A DNA stretch of 64,000 nt from Membranipora membranacea (Eukaryota > Bryozoa > Gymnolaemata > Cheilostomatida > Membraniporidae): assembly GCA_914767715.1 (NCBI GenBank), contig OU612070.1, forward strand, positions 27,330,025 through 27,394,024, read 5' to 3'. The translations under genes and the position numbers were made by a program. The notes beneath the pieces were generated by a model. It saw only the letters and a program-made list of their open reading frames with translations, was not told where the DNA came from and ran no database searches. Numbering within the stretch: the first letter of the stretch is position 1; each line of letters starts with the position of its first letter. Shown piece after piece: positions 1-11,472 of this stretch.

Positions 1-1595
1 GTCCAGTGGTCAAATGCCCTTGTGGTCAAGGCTTTGACCACTGTGATTAGTTCCATAAAATCAAAAAGGTTACGTAATGGTGTATTGATATCCATCCAGG
101 TGTTTTGTTGTGTGAAGAGAACTTGGTTTACAAATAAGGCCTTAAAACTGCATACAATGTCTCAAGACTCTCTGACAACATCACATAATTGTCTTGTAAC
201 GTCTAAATACCGTCTTACATGGTCTTAAGACTGTCTCACAACATCTCCAGACTACCTCACAAAGGTCCTATGAGTCTTCATGCACCTGCCGTTTAATAAA
301 TAAATTGTAGTGTTTAACTTGTCTCATAACCTAAAACCAGTGCAATCCAATAACTGTGAGTTGGTAACAAAGCAAAGTATGCATATTTATAGGATCTTGA
401 TGTGAGTCACTGCTTCCCTTGTTTGTTTCTTGAGGCATCAGCTTCAAACCATCATGACTGTGTACAGGGACAACCCTTCAAGTCTCCTTGTGATTTTATG
501 ACCCCTAAAACTGCCTATGACTAGTCGAATACCCACCACCGCACAGGTTATGCACTGCATAATGACACCATAATCATTTAGGCTTAATGATACAATAAAT
601 TGTATTACAGGGATAGATCCAGGCATTCTTTATGTATACAAATTATTGTCATGAATAAAACATATCCTCGGAACTCTCATTGAGAAACTAAGTTCTAGGT
701 ATAGTGAATTTCGATTTTATCCTCATTCCAATTGTATACATTTATGCAGATAATGTCCCAAGACGTAATTTTTACTAGGTATAGGTGTGAGTTTTGAATT
801 CTACAGCACTATAGTGTAGCCTAGATTTCCCTGCAGTGCATATATTATATAAAATGTAGATCTGGACCTGTACCGATCAGTTAGTAACATTTTCAATCTA
901 ACTTATCAAGCTTTACATTGGTTCTTACATTGGTTTACATCTGCTGCTATCTATAGGACGTTGCCTTTTTGAAGGACAATGCATCAATGGCTTGAATCCA
1001 AATGTAACCTTCCCTAATCCAGACAGTTGGACAGTCAATTTGAATGTGCGTGTTTGAATTGGCCATCTTTTATGGCATATTCTTCATAATACAGCTCTTG
1101 TAAATCTAGGACTGCTCTAAATTATGTGACAATGCATTAGCACATGTGTGAAGTACACGGTATAGATACAGTTTATGCATAGTATGTGACCTCGGGACGT
1201 GTGTTTTCAGGGCAAGCTTTGAGCAATCATAAATTTAGCAGCCATCTCACCACATGTTAATCACAACTGTAATAAAACTATGAACCAAATTGTGAAAACC
1301 AAATTGTGGCTGGTTGGAGAAAGCAAAACTCTGGAGGGCCTTTATCTTTTCTTCATTTTATGACCCAGACGCAACTCTCAAAATGACCCTGCATATTTAA
1401 ACCCATTCTCCATGCCTGACTGACTGCCCCATGCCCCATTATTTTGTGAAATTGGAGAATTTAATGATAAATCCGAACAAAATTTTTTTCATTTACATAA
1501 GATCAATCATATTAGTATAGCTTCTGAATCTGCAGCTTATATCATATCCCCACCCCTTATCTCTGTTTACACGACGTGTCTGTGTCTATCTGTAG
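1..1595. other. No gene recognised (left edge)
   Basis: I see no convincing coding exon here on either strand; the open frames are short and lack family resemblance. The N-terminal exons of the dehydrogenase that starts at 1596 should lie upstream, but I could not find its catalytic-zinc Cys region or Gly-His-Glu motif in this stretch. Confidence 0.5.
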
Positions 1596-3720
1596 GTGAC
1601 AGAGTAGCTATGGTGCCAGGCGTACCGTGTGTGTCGGATATGTGATCATTGTAAATCAGGTCGGTACAATCTCTGTCCTTACGTTGTGTTCTACGCTACG
1701 CCACCTGTACACAGAACTCTGACCAGATACTGTACACGGGCAGCGGACTTCTGCTTCAAGTAGGTCCCTCATGATATGTTACTTTGTATTTGTATATTTA
1801 CATATTGATTACAATTCTCCCTCTCCAGCACAGTACCAAAAACGTAACTTTTCATGTTGACTATGGTCAGCGTACAACCCTTTAATATAAGATCAGTCTT
1901 GACGCTGTGAGAACAGTTATACTTTGATATAACCTTCTAAACGAAACAACTAATTGACTCAGGGCCTCAGCAACACAATAAAATGGATTATTAAGCCATT
2001 GCACGGTTGAAATATAAACATTAACACTGATTTCGATTAGACAAAGGGTGCCTCAAATCACAGCTTGACCACGCTACCCTCTGGTCAAATCCACCTCACT
2101 CACTGACATGAGCGGAAATCTGAGATGATGCTCCGTCATATTACAACCACCACCATTATGCGTAACTGATCGCCAGATTTTTATTTGCCAAACAAATATG
2201 AGGTATTTGTTGTGGAGAGCCATAAACATGACCTGTCTGCGGCCGCATGTGAATATATAATGTACTGGTCTGGTTTATGCTCTGTTTAAGGCTCTCCACA
2301 ACAATAGTAGTTGGGTCAAATTACTTTTAATTGATTCAAACTGATTGTCTTGCCAGAGGCAGGAAGTTTAGGATTCCCTGACCGGAGGATCAGCTGGAGT
2401 TTTGGTTGGACTACAATTGAGAGTTATGCCCTCCCTGACACTTAGGTTCAGAGAGAACATAAGTCTTCAAACATGAAATGGTTTAGAAGTCATTGAAAGG
2501 AGTAAGAGGGTAAACCAAAATGTAACAGACGTCTCTCATAACACATTTAGGTTCAACTTTAATCTGAGGCTATCTATATTTGATTGCAGTAGATATCTAA
2601 GCCACCCTGATGTTGAGCTTGAAATCTTGTTGCCAACCACAGCTCTGGGAAATCACCTTGATACAGGAGGGTTTATGGCAGTGGGAAAATCCATCAATAC
2701 AACCAACACCTTCATATTAAAAGTATTTTGTTGGTGCTAACTTTTCAGCTCTGTAGTTTTTCTACAATGGCAGTTACTCTGATCTGGGTGTCACTTTTGC
2801 TCATACATCAGTCTTAAATTCTCTTTGACAGATTACCAGACCACGTAACGTTTGAGGAAGGTGCTCTGTTGGAGCCTCACAGTGTTGGAGTACATGTATG
2901 TAACAGAGGAGGGGTGTGTCTAGGTAAACGTGTACTGGTATGTGGAGCTGGACGGATAGGACTAGTATCCATCATGACTGCTAAAGCTTATGGAGCCATA
3001 AAAGTTTGTGTTACAGGTGAGTCAAGGTGGTGATATAATGATATCAAGAAAGGATTTGTGGATGTTGTGTTTTTATACTGATTGATATGTTTCTGCCACT
3101 TTATTTAACATTCCAGAGTTTAGTTGAGTTACTCTGAGTGTGACTTAATATTTGCTAGCAATAACCTTTTACTACCTGGGCTGGGTGGGAGAAGTAAGGA
3201 GGTAGAGTAAATGTCAACTAGCCTGAAATTTTTCAGTGCCAAAAAGGAAAATTTTCCACCTATGAACTCTCAAATCATCTAGGTTATAAGGATCTGTAAG
3301 GTACCCTGATATCCAGTAAATAAGCTTGTTACACATGCAACTCACACATTCATACAATCTCTGCTTTCTCCAAGTATGTTAAGTTGTGCGAACATTGCCA
3401 AAATTAACCCATCTTTATTTCAGTCATTAGCCAGTCGCGGTTAGACTTTGCTAAGACGGTTGGAGCTGATCACCCTATCCTGGCTAATACTAGAGATGGT
3501 CTGGAGATGTCTAAGAGAGTTAAGGCAGCGTTCGGAGATAACATGCCTGAAGTAACTATAGAGTGTAGTGGAGCTGCGAGCGCTACTCAACTCGCTATAT
3601 ATGTTAGTTAGATAAGAAGGCAACTTATTTGTTAACGCACTGTTGTATGATTGTGCATACTGGCAGCATCAAAAGTGCAGTTTTGAAATTAAGAGATTGA
3701 GAGAAAGACCAACACAACAG

Positions 3721-3798
3721 TATAACAGTGGATAACAGTGGATAACAGTGGATAACAGTGGATAACAGTGGATAACAGTGGATAACAGTGGATAACAG
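3721..3798 (+). repeat. 10-bp tandem repeat (GATAACAGTG)n
   Basis: About seven and a half copies of GATAACAGTG, six of them perfect (3731-3790), with a variant copy at each end. It lies in the intron between the third and fourth exons of the dehydrogenase-like gene. Confidence 0.95.
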
Positions 3799-4724
3799 GA
3801 CATTTGTGGGGGTAACTGCAGCATTGAAGAATATTCTAGAGGAGCAAATTATTCGCAGGAGGCTGCTAACATATACGCACCCATAAAGTTCATAGAGACT
3901 CTAGCCTCAGCAAGCCAAGATTAAGTGCCAGCTAACATTAAGTCACATACTCACCAACTTAACCGAACTCTAGCTAACATTTGCTTCTCCAGGGTCGATT
4001 GGAAGCATATTATAAATCCACGTGTTGGAATTTTCTTACAAATGTTCACAAGCATGATATTTATCAAGATATAACTTAAACCACTAGGTGGCTCAATATT
4101 ATTTATGCATCACATTATTCTCTGATTCTTCGCCTCCGTGATGATATGCCGCAGTAGAGGCCTTTCCAAAAACGCTCGCAATTAACCCACTGTCCTGTTA
4201 GTGCGCCGTGTTGATAGAAATTCCTCAACAACTTTAGCTAAATAGGTCATGCATCAACATCTTTGTTGACTACACACAGTATTCCAGCTCATTGACAACA
4301 TATTGACTTGTGATGTTTCTAGATACTGAAAACAGATGCAATGAACTTAATCAGAAAGTATGCAACAACCCAACCATCAAAATTCCCGTAGATCACATAC
4401 CAGATTATTTGAATTATTAGTTTGATTATTTATCATCACTTGTCTCTTTATGACAGGCGAAGCAACCAGGAGGTGTTGTACTGGTAGGAACGGGCCCTGA
4501 TATGGTTAGAGTGCCTCTAGTAATCGCAGCTAGTCGTGAGGTGGATATACGTGGTGTGTTCAGATACTGCAACGCGTGAGTATTAAGAATTATTCATTAA
4601 TCACGGACCAAAATAAACCATTATTGTCGCTATTTTAAGACTGAGATGTAATTTTTAGAAAATCTCTGATATTAAGTGCAGAACTCCAAATATGATGTCA
4701 AATTTTCTTTGATTTGATTTCAGC

Positions 4725-5860
4725 AGGGAGGGTGGGATATATGGAGATTGCACTCAACCTTTTTTCTTAACAATCATAGGTACTGTTGAAAAGTTGTCCT
4801 CTCACAATAGCTCACACAATAGTTTACACAAGGGAGGTAACAGATTTACAGAAGAGAGAGATATATCTTCATTAAATATACATGAGTGAAGTTTCTTAAC
4901 ATGTTTAAATATGTATTAATAATATTTAAATGCCAATTGAGTCATAAGTAAAGCTAAACACCGTACACTCTAAATGGTGCACTTTGGGGTGTACACTAAC
5001 AACTGGTTAATGGCAAATGCTCAATTTATATAAATATACAACTCACCGAATTATACTATTCTACCTCTGAATCGACAACCATCAAAGTAATTTAATCCTG
5101 ATTGACCTGTCCTGTTACGGTGATATCGAACCTAGAGATAGACAAAAACATGGGTGAGAGACAACGTCATGATAGAAAACATATGCAAATATAAACAGAA
5201 CAAGATATTAACTCGCAAGCACAATCACGCAATCATGTTGTTGTTTGTTGTTGTTTGTTGCTGTTTTTTCTGTTATTTTCTGGTGGTTTTCTGGTGTTTG
5301 ATAATACTATCTAATACTGAATATGTGGCTAGATATCTGGGTGCTGCTGCCACATATTTCAGCTCCAATTAATGTTTTTGTTGTGCTCAGTTCTTTACTT
5401 GCTATTAATACCTCACTCACTCTCCCTAATCATCCATGTTCATTCATGTATGAACTAGGGCTTCTCATTCATACTGTTTAACATATTTGTGATACTTTGT
5501 AGTTGCCTTCTCTTGTACACGAGAAGGCAACTAGCGAATGTAATACATAAAATTCCTCATACTCACAATCTCTACTAGGATTCACATTACGCGTAACCAC
5601 GTTCATCTAAACTCGTTCACAACACTCAATCAACTCTTGTGCGTGATGTCAGGTGATATTATGTAAATATGGATTGATTGACATGTAATAAAACCATAAC
5701 TGAGAGAATGCTCATATGAGTGAGATAACCATTTACAAAATGTCATGTCAGAGTGAAAAAATCTTAATATTTTCAGTCCAGTACCCATGATTGAGAGCAT
5801 ATACTGAGCTCTGATTGGTTAATTTTTATGAATGCAAGCTCCACCTCTCCCACCCTCCCT
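4725..5860. mobile_element. TIR DNA transposon, non-autonomous, in dehydrogenase intron
   Basis: Terminal inverted repeats AGGGAGGGTGGGA at 4725 and TCCCACCCTCCCT ending at 5860 bound about 1.14 kb. Similarity continues inward as TGGAG-TTGCA-TCA. The flanks look like a target duplication: GATTTCAGC on the left and GATTTCAAC on the right (8 of 9 match). No transposase frame is visible, so this is a MITE-like or internally deleted element. The TIR and TSD size are compatible with hAT-type elements, but the superfamily is uncertain. It lies in the last intron of the broken dehydrogenase gene. Confidence 0.65.
5501..5532. repeat. Perfect 12-bp stem hairpin
   Basis: AGTTGCCTTCTC, an 8-base loop TTGTACAC, then GAGAAGGCAACT. 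It is a perfect inverted repeat inside the TIR element at 4725-5860, with no evident function. Confidence 0.85.
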
Positions 5861-6523
5861 GATTTCAACCCTCCCTGATTTCAATGAATAATAGTTTTGA
5901 ACTTGAAATATGAATTTTACTTTCTCAGTAAGCTTCGCTGTCCGACTGAGAACTGCCACAGCTGACACCCCACTCCTGAAACATGACAACATGTTCAAGA
6001 CCATAAACTGTTTGTTTTACGCATAGTATTATTATTGAGGCATTATAACACGTATTGAATCCATCGTTATATACAGCGCAACCAACAGTCTTCACTATTT
6101 ACTTATTGCTGACTTCAAACACCAGAACTTACTTACATACACTTGTCATATATTTTTAGCTATCAGATGAGCTAAGGTCAAAAATCTTGTTACTCGTAGA
6201 TTCAAACTAGAGCAGACTTTGGACGCATATAAGACAGCTATGGAGGGTAAAGGTATCAAAGTCATGATCAGCTCTGGTGTGGTCTGGTGTGGATGTGCAG
6301 ATGTATTTGAGAATTGAGGTTCAATCATTGTGATGCAACCAGAGACTCTATATACTGTTTTTTTGGCAACCATCAGCCCTAAAAAATAGCCCGGCCAGGC
6401 AACATTAAAAAGAAAACATCAACATTGTCACTCTGGGTTTTCCATTTTATTGACATTTGACAATGTTTTTGTCAGGTAGCAATATTCATGACACATCTTG
6501 ATACAACTCCGGAACTCATTTGT

Positions 6524-7618
6524 TTATACTTTTATGACCTTTTGTATAGACTTTATAGTATTTTTTATTCCATTCCCATCTGCTCCGTTGTACCAGCTGT
6601 TCCCTGAAAATGATAAATAAATTTGAGTGTTTAATACTCAGGACAGCGTAGATATTAAATACATTATAATTTTCCTTCGGGTCCAAGAGTAAGAACATAA
6701 ATAATTCATATTGATTCACTAGCAGGCTTTGTGGACGCGTCAGCCACCCAACCCAGATAAACAAAATTTTATTGCGCTGCTTTCTGCATGAACGTGAAGG
6801 GGTTCGGGCATAAAGTTAAAACCATGCAATCAATTTATGGAATACATTTGAAGAAAATAGAGATACATACTTGTACATATTCCCATGATCTGTATCCATC
6901 CACTGCAGCAACCAATAGAATCCTCTCTTACAAAGTTAATGCACTTGTTGTTCAGCTCTTTGCAATCTGGGGTAATACGTGTGCATCCCATCGACTGAAA
7001 GCATCGCTCTGCTGTTCGACCTGGACCAATATGATGAACATTTTGCATAAAGCAGCTGCCAAAGTTTGTGTTGGTACAAGTTGGTGTTTTTGTAGATGGG
7101 CAGCGCCTGCAATAATGGAGTAATTGGAAGTGAGTTGTGACTCCCATACAGAGCAGCATTGCAAAAACAGTAATGTACCAGACTGTTTCAAGGGGGCCAG
7201 AAGTTGCCGAGAGTGCAGACTTGTGAGACATTGTTCGTTGTTATGGGTATCCATCTTCAAACCCCGCCTACATGCTATAGAAGAATGATCCTACCCTTAA
7301 GTTCATAGAGGCTAATTGAAGTTTGTATCTGAATGAAGATATGAAACTGGTTGCATGGTGCAGAAATATTCAATTATTGCCTGGGTATATTATTGCCTGA
7401 TATAATACTCACCCTCCTTCCCCTCTCTCGATGCCTAACCAGGTGTATAAGAACACTCTGAGTTGTGTGTGATCGTCTAGTTTAGAAGCATCATATCCCA
7501 GAGATTTCAGTCTAGCTATCTGATCAGATACATGCAAATCTAAATTTGGTTTCTCAGCCAACGTATACAGATTTGCAGTCAGGATCAGGATCCAGGCTAT
7601 CAAGCTTACAGTCTGCAT
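6524..7618 (-). CDS. Secreted ten-cysteine protein, copy A
   Basis: Three exons (7413-7618, 6871-7106, 6524-6603) join in frame to about 173 residues; I do not recognise the family. Exon 1 encodes a hydrophobic signal peptide from the ATG at 7616-7618, then a linker with SDQIARLKSLGYDASKLDD and RVFLYTWLGIERGEGG. Exon 2 carries the ten cysteines, spaced as single C, C, C, C, C, C, C, then CC, then C, ending SIGCCSGWIQIMGIC. Exon 3 gives the tail SWYNGADGNGIKNTI and stops at 6524. Splice phases match at both junctions (GG|G and A|GG), and every exon edge is GT-AG. A CCATATGG block lies 90 bases above the ATG. An AATAAA-like signal on the minus strand lies near 6446-6451. The protein is probably exported with its cysteines paired. 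The function is unknown; a defence, adhesive or signalling peptide precursor are all possible. Confidence 0.8.
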
Positions 7619-7702
7619 TATCACTTTTATATAACTAACAATCCGAGTAATGAACAGTGGATCTCATTCAGGATTAAGATACACAACTACATATTGTGTT
7701 GA

Positions 7703-7728
7703 CTGGACCATATGGTGGTTCGCAGTAG
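7703..7728 (-). promoter_or_regulatory. Shared upstream block with CCATATGG (copy A)
   Basis: CCATATGG at 7708-7715, 90 bases upstream of the copy A ATG. The surrounding bases resemble those above copies B, C and D. The core CATATG fits an E-box (CANNTG), so a bHLH factor is one possible binder; this is inference. Confidence 0.5.
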
Positions 7729-8645
7729 CTCGTTATATGACTTGCAATCTGATTTCATGTGAAAGGTGTTACTGATTGCCTGTCGGCTTTACATTGGTAT
7801 GTCAAGTATTGATATTTTCAGCTTCGATGAAGAGGAACCTATTGTAGTTCAACCCAAGTGTTTATCAAAAATAAGTGTCTGTGCTTAAAAACAATGTACT
7901 GATTACTCTTATAAAATGAAATGAAATAGAGTTTTTATGGTATGAGTTAGTATTAATGATCAAATTAGATTGTAACGGGATGATTTTGGAAGGAAATAGT
8001 GGGAGTAATGGGATTTGAAGGACTGATGGAGGTCAATGCCCGTATCACAATTGAAACCATTGAAGCAGTTTGATCTTCGACCATTGGATATAAAACAAAA
8101 ACCTAAAGTATCAGGCAGTCACTCTGCCTTTTCATGGGTGATGATGATGGTAAGCCACTAGATCACATAGATTGGATTGGCTCACAACTCCTAGGCAAAT
8201 ACCTAGAAGACATTTAACATATGTCACAACGATGAAGCATATTCTCAGATATTATAGTATACAAATTTGGTAAACTAGGAGTAATCATCACCTTCACCAA
8301 GAACAGCAGGTAGAAATTTCAGTGCTCAAACCCTTCCAAGAAACAAGATCTGACAAAAATATTGTATGAGCTACCCATTTCCTGCATTTCTGCGACAATC
8401 TCCACCATAATATCCGCCCATCTATACAATCATGTAGCCTTGTGATAGTATCCCATACCACACGAGCCCGCGATCGGAACAAGTGAATGAGTACTATTGA
8501 CATATTACACAAGATGTCAATGCACTGCAACTGCTACAACCTCAATTTGTTGTTGGTTTCAATTTTTATTTTTCACAGACTATAGGGTAAATGAAAAAAT
8601 AAATGCTAGGGCAATGGTTACACTCTGTGATTGTACAACCCTCTC

Positions 8646-9374
8646 TTATACTTGTATTATTCGACGTATTGAGTTGATAGTATTCTGTACACCAGTTCCA
8701 TCAGCTCCATTATACCAACTGCTTCCTGGAAAAACAATAGAGAGGCCGGCTTGTTAATTGATATGGTTTATCCAAGTTTATAAAAATGTGTAGAAGCAGT
8801 CTTGGAAAGAAGAGAAGCTCGTTATTACTTTATCTTCCTTCCAAATCTTGTCATATTTTTCATAATTTGGGTTAATTCATTCCAAGGTTATTTTAGACAA
8901 GGTTTTTCGTATATGATCAAACAAAATATATCATTGGATAGTACTGTATACGTGTTGGTTTGTTTAATTGTTGTGAAAATTGAATATGTGTCCATCTCTG
9001 CCTGTCTGAGTTAAAAGATACATACTTGTACATATTCCCATGATTTCTATCTATCCGCTGCAGCAGCCAATAGACTCTTCTGGTACAAAGTTTATACACT
9101 TGATGAGTTTGTCGGATTGCTTGCAACTTGCATCCCAGCATACCACAGCACTGGCCAAATGACTGACCTGGACCAATGAGTTTAAAAAATGACTGGTACA
9201 GCCTCCAAAGTTGGCCTTTGTACATCCTGAATTTGAGGGAGGACAGCTTCTGCAGTGAGAGCAGTGAATTATTGGTTTTATAGGAAAGGATCACTGCACT
9301 TACGGCTACCTCTATATTATACATGCGCTCGGCCTATGTTGCCAGGTGTATTTTAATGGCCTGAGAGGACACAT
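8646..9374 (-). pseudogene. Secreted ten-cysteine family, copy B, broken
   Basis: Exon 3 (8646-8725) is intact and reads SSWYNGADGTGVQNTI to a TAA. Exon 2 (about 9026-9249) keeps its splice sites but is broken. RSCPPSNSGC opens one frame; GPGQSFGQCCGMLGC lies in a second; CINFVPEESIGCCSG returns to the first and then meets TAG where the intact copies have Trp. That is two frameshifts and one nonsense change. Exon 1 is lost: a relict ATG at 9372-9374 follows the shared promoter block at the same 77-base spacing as copy D, but the signal peptide and linker are absent, and the frame after the ATG stops within about 20 codons. Exon 3 and the upstream sequence are closest to copy D, not to neighbours A and C. 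Confidence 0.85.
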
Positions 9375-9445
9375 AGTGATTACTTAACGAATAATGATCT
9401 AGCTAAAGATACAGTTACATGGTATGTAACATGATTCATCATAGA

Positions 9446-9470
9446 CCTCACCATATGGAGGCTCACATAC
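9446..9470 (-). promoter_or_regulatory. Shared upstream block with CCATATGG (copy B)
   Basis: TCACCATATGGAGGCTCACA centred at 9451-9458, 77 bases above the relict ATG of copy B. It nearly matches TCACCATATGGAGTCTCACA above copy D. Confidence 0.5.
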
Positions 9471-10345
9471 TGTAAACATCTATTCACATTGAACACTTAT
9501 TAAGAGTAAGTTATCTGAAGTGGGGTTCAACTAGTCTGTATTCAAGTTCCTTTCTATTTGTATTAAAAATGTGCGCACCATTTCTGCTGGGGTTAAATTA
9601 AGAAAAAGAAGGATATATGTCGACCTACGTCACTTATTAATTATTTTGTCAGAAATAGATACGAGTGTTTGAATAAGTAATGCCATTAATATTGCAGTCG
9701 TTTTATCTTTGAGCAACTATCTGACTCCTTGCCTGCTGCAAGCAGGGAGAGTGCAAGCATTTCGATGTCTGGATCTACAGAGTTGTCTGCACACTGATTT
9801 TAAGAAGATAACTCCGGATCATTAAATTCGTTTTCATGGTAAAGGTTTGCATTGAGATTTTAGGGAAATGATGGATTTCAATTACTGCCTTTGCCATTTC
9901 TTTCCGAGGCTTTAAGTCTGGCAAAACACTGTACAGAGCTTCCATTGATGGCACATTTAAAGTCGAGGGAAGTTTCAATTGGAATACAGATAAGTCCAGA
10001 AAAACTCATAGAAACTTGTCCGCACGGGCCGCACCTTAACCGGAGGATGGCAAACAAGTAGGAATAGGGTCTCTAATTAAAACCACCCCAGGGGGTCTAA
10101 CTTCTTTGTTGCAAGAGATTACAAAATTGCTATCATTGAAGTGTATGTGTCGTTTGATTGTCATCAGTCAGCACAACACACATTTCTTACTGCAGTTAAA
10201 TCATGAATCCAAGTTCTTGATTCTGGTTCCATCAACACTTAATTATTATCGATATCACTGTTTGAATACAATCAGATATACTACAGGTAGAAATAATATT
10301 CAGTTTTTGAGACGGTTGTTTTATCAAAGTTGTCATCACATGTGA

Positions 10346-11360
10346 TTAAACTTGTATGACACGGCGTATAGATTCAATGGTACTTTTTATACCATTACCA
10401 TCTACTCCATTGTACCATTCACTCCCTGCAAGAAAACAGAATGAAATGTTAAGAAGAAGCTCGATTATTTTATTCAACTCGATGGTGATTTTCCATCATA
10501 AACAAGATTGATAAACTCAAATTATAAAGTTATGATAATGACAAAGAGTTACTCCTAGATTGATGCAAGGAGTTTATAGAAGTACGGACGAATGGAAAAC
10601 TGAACAGTATTTTCAAATACTAATTTGCTTGGGATACGTACTTGTACAGATTCCCATTATTTGTATCCATCCATTGCAGCAACCGATAGTCTCCGCTCCG
10701 ACAAAGTTTATACACATACCATCAGGGGCAGGGCAATCTGGGGATTTTGTGCATCCCAGCGCCCGGAAACACTTTGCTACTGATTGAAATACACCAATTT
10801 GATAGCAGCTGTAAAACTGGTTGCTGGTACAGGACGTTTTCTTGGAAGGACAGTATCTGCAATGATGTGAAACAGAAGTTACGACAGGGAGCATTGCAAA
10901 AGCGGAAGATATGGAAGCAAAATAATGAAGTTCACAGAGGATAGTTGAAGGTTTTATCCTGAATGAAGTGTAATGATATTTTTTGATGGATACTGGCGAT
11001 CAAATTACTTAAAAAAATAGTTCAACAAAACACCTATTGACCTTGAACTGATCCTTGTTATTGTAGTTGAGTTGCCCCTCCTTGGTATGACATACATAAT
11101 TACCTGGAGGGATGGGGTATGTATTTATTGATTACCCTATAGAACACTCACCCTCCTTCCCCTCTCTCGATGCCTAACCAGGTGTATAAGAACACTCTGA
11201 GTTGTGTGTGATCGTCTAGTTTAGAAGCATCATATCCCTGAGTCTTCAGTCTAGCTATCTGATCAGATACATGTTGGGTTAAATTCGGGTTCTCAGCCAA
11301 CACATTCAGACTAACAGCTAAGATCAGGCTCACACAGACTAATGCACTTATACTATTCAT
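10346..11360 (-). CDS. Secreted ten-cysteine protein, copy C
   Basis: Exons 11152-11360, 10642-10856 and 10346-10425 join to 504 bases, 167 residues plus stop. The ATG at 11358-11360 opens a signal peptide (MNSISALVCVSLILAVSLNV), followed by the linker SDQIARLKTQGYDASKLDD and the GIERGEGG end. The cysteine domain starts YCPSKKTSC and ends TIGCCNGWIQIMGIC; all ten cysteines are kept but the loops differ strongly from copy A. The tail reads SEWYNGVDGNGIKSTIESI and stops at 10346-10348. About 88 bases at the 3' end of exon 1 are identical to copy A, synonymous sites included, whereas exon 2 is much more divergent. That suggests gene conversion or very different selection on the two exons. Function unknown; predicted secreted. 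Confidence 0.8.
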
Positions 11361-11446
11361 TATGACCTCTGGATGGCTAGCAAACTAACTAATGAATGAT
11401 GGATCCAAATTACATCACTGGAATAATACAAATTATTACAGCCAAG

Positions 11447-11472
11447 TAGGTCCATATGGTAGTTCACAGTTC
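11447..11472 (-). promoter_or_regulatory. Shared upstream block with CCATATGG (copy C)
   Basis: CCATATGG at 11452-11459, 92 bases above the copy C ATG, followed by TAGTTCACAGT, which resembles TGGTTCGCAGT above copy A. Confidence 0.5.

Larger units (their letters stand above)
1596..6317 (+). pseudogene. Sorbitol dehydrogenase-like (zinc polyol dehydrogenase), damaged
   Basis: Five exons match the C-terminal two thirds of NAD-dependent sorbitol/polyol dehydrogenases, which oxidise polyols to ketoses in the cytosol: 1596-1759, 2832-3016, 3424-3602, 4457-4575 and about 6160-6317. The first begins GDRVAMVPGVPC and later encodes CRICDHCKSGRYNLC, a CxxCxxCx7C structural-zinc motif. The second has [15 protein letters not shown] and a GAGRIG nucleotide-binding turn. 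The third ends near VTIECSGAASATQ, the fourth has [12 protein letters not shown], and the last has VKNLVTRRF and GIKVMI. Two lesions are visible. A GTGT expansion near 1629 shifts the frame between GVPC and CRIC. The start of the last exon is eroded: read from the 6160 acceptor it meets TAA within five codons, and the conserved block lies in another frame. A TIR transposon sits in the last intron. N-terminal exons were not found. Sequencing error cannot be excluded for the first lesion. Confidence 0.82.

Noticed and set aside
3721-3798. CRISPR-like array
   Set aside because: Units are contiguous 10-base repeats without spacers in a eukaryotic intron.
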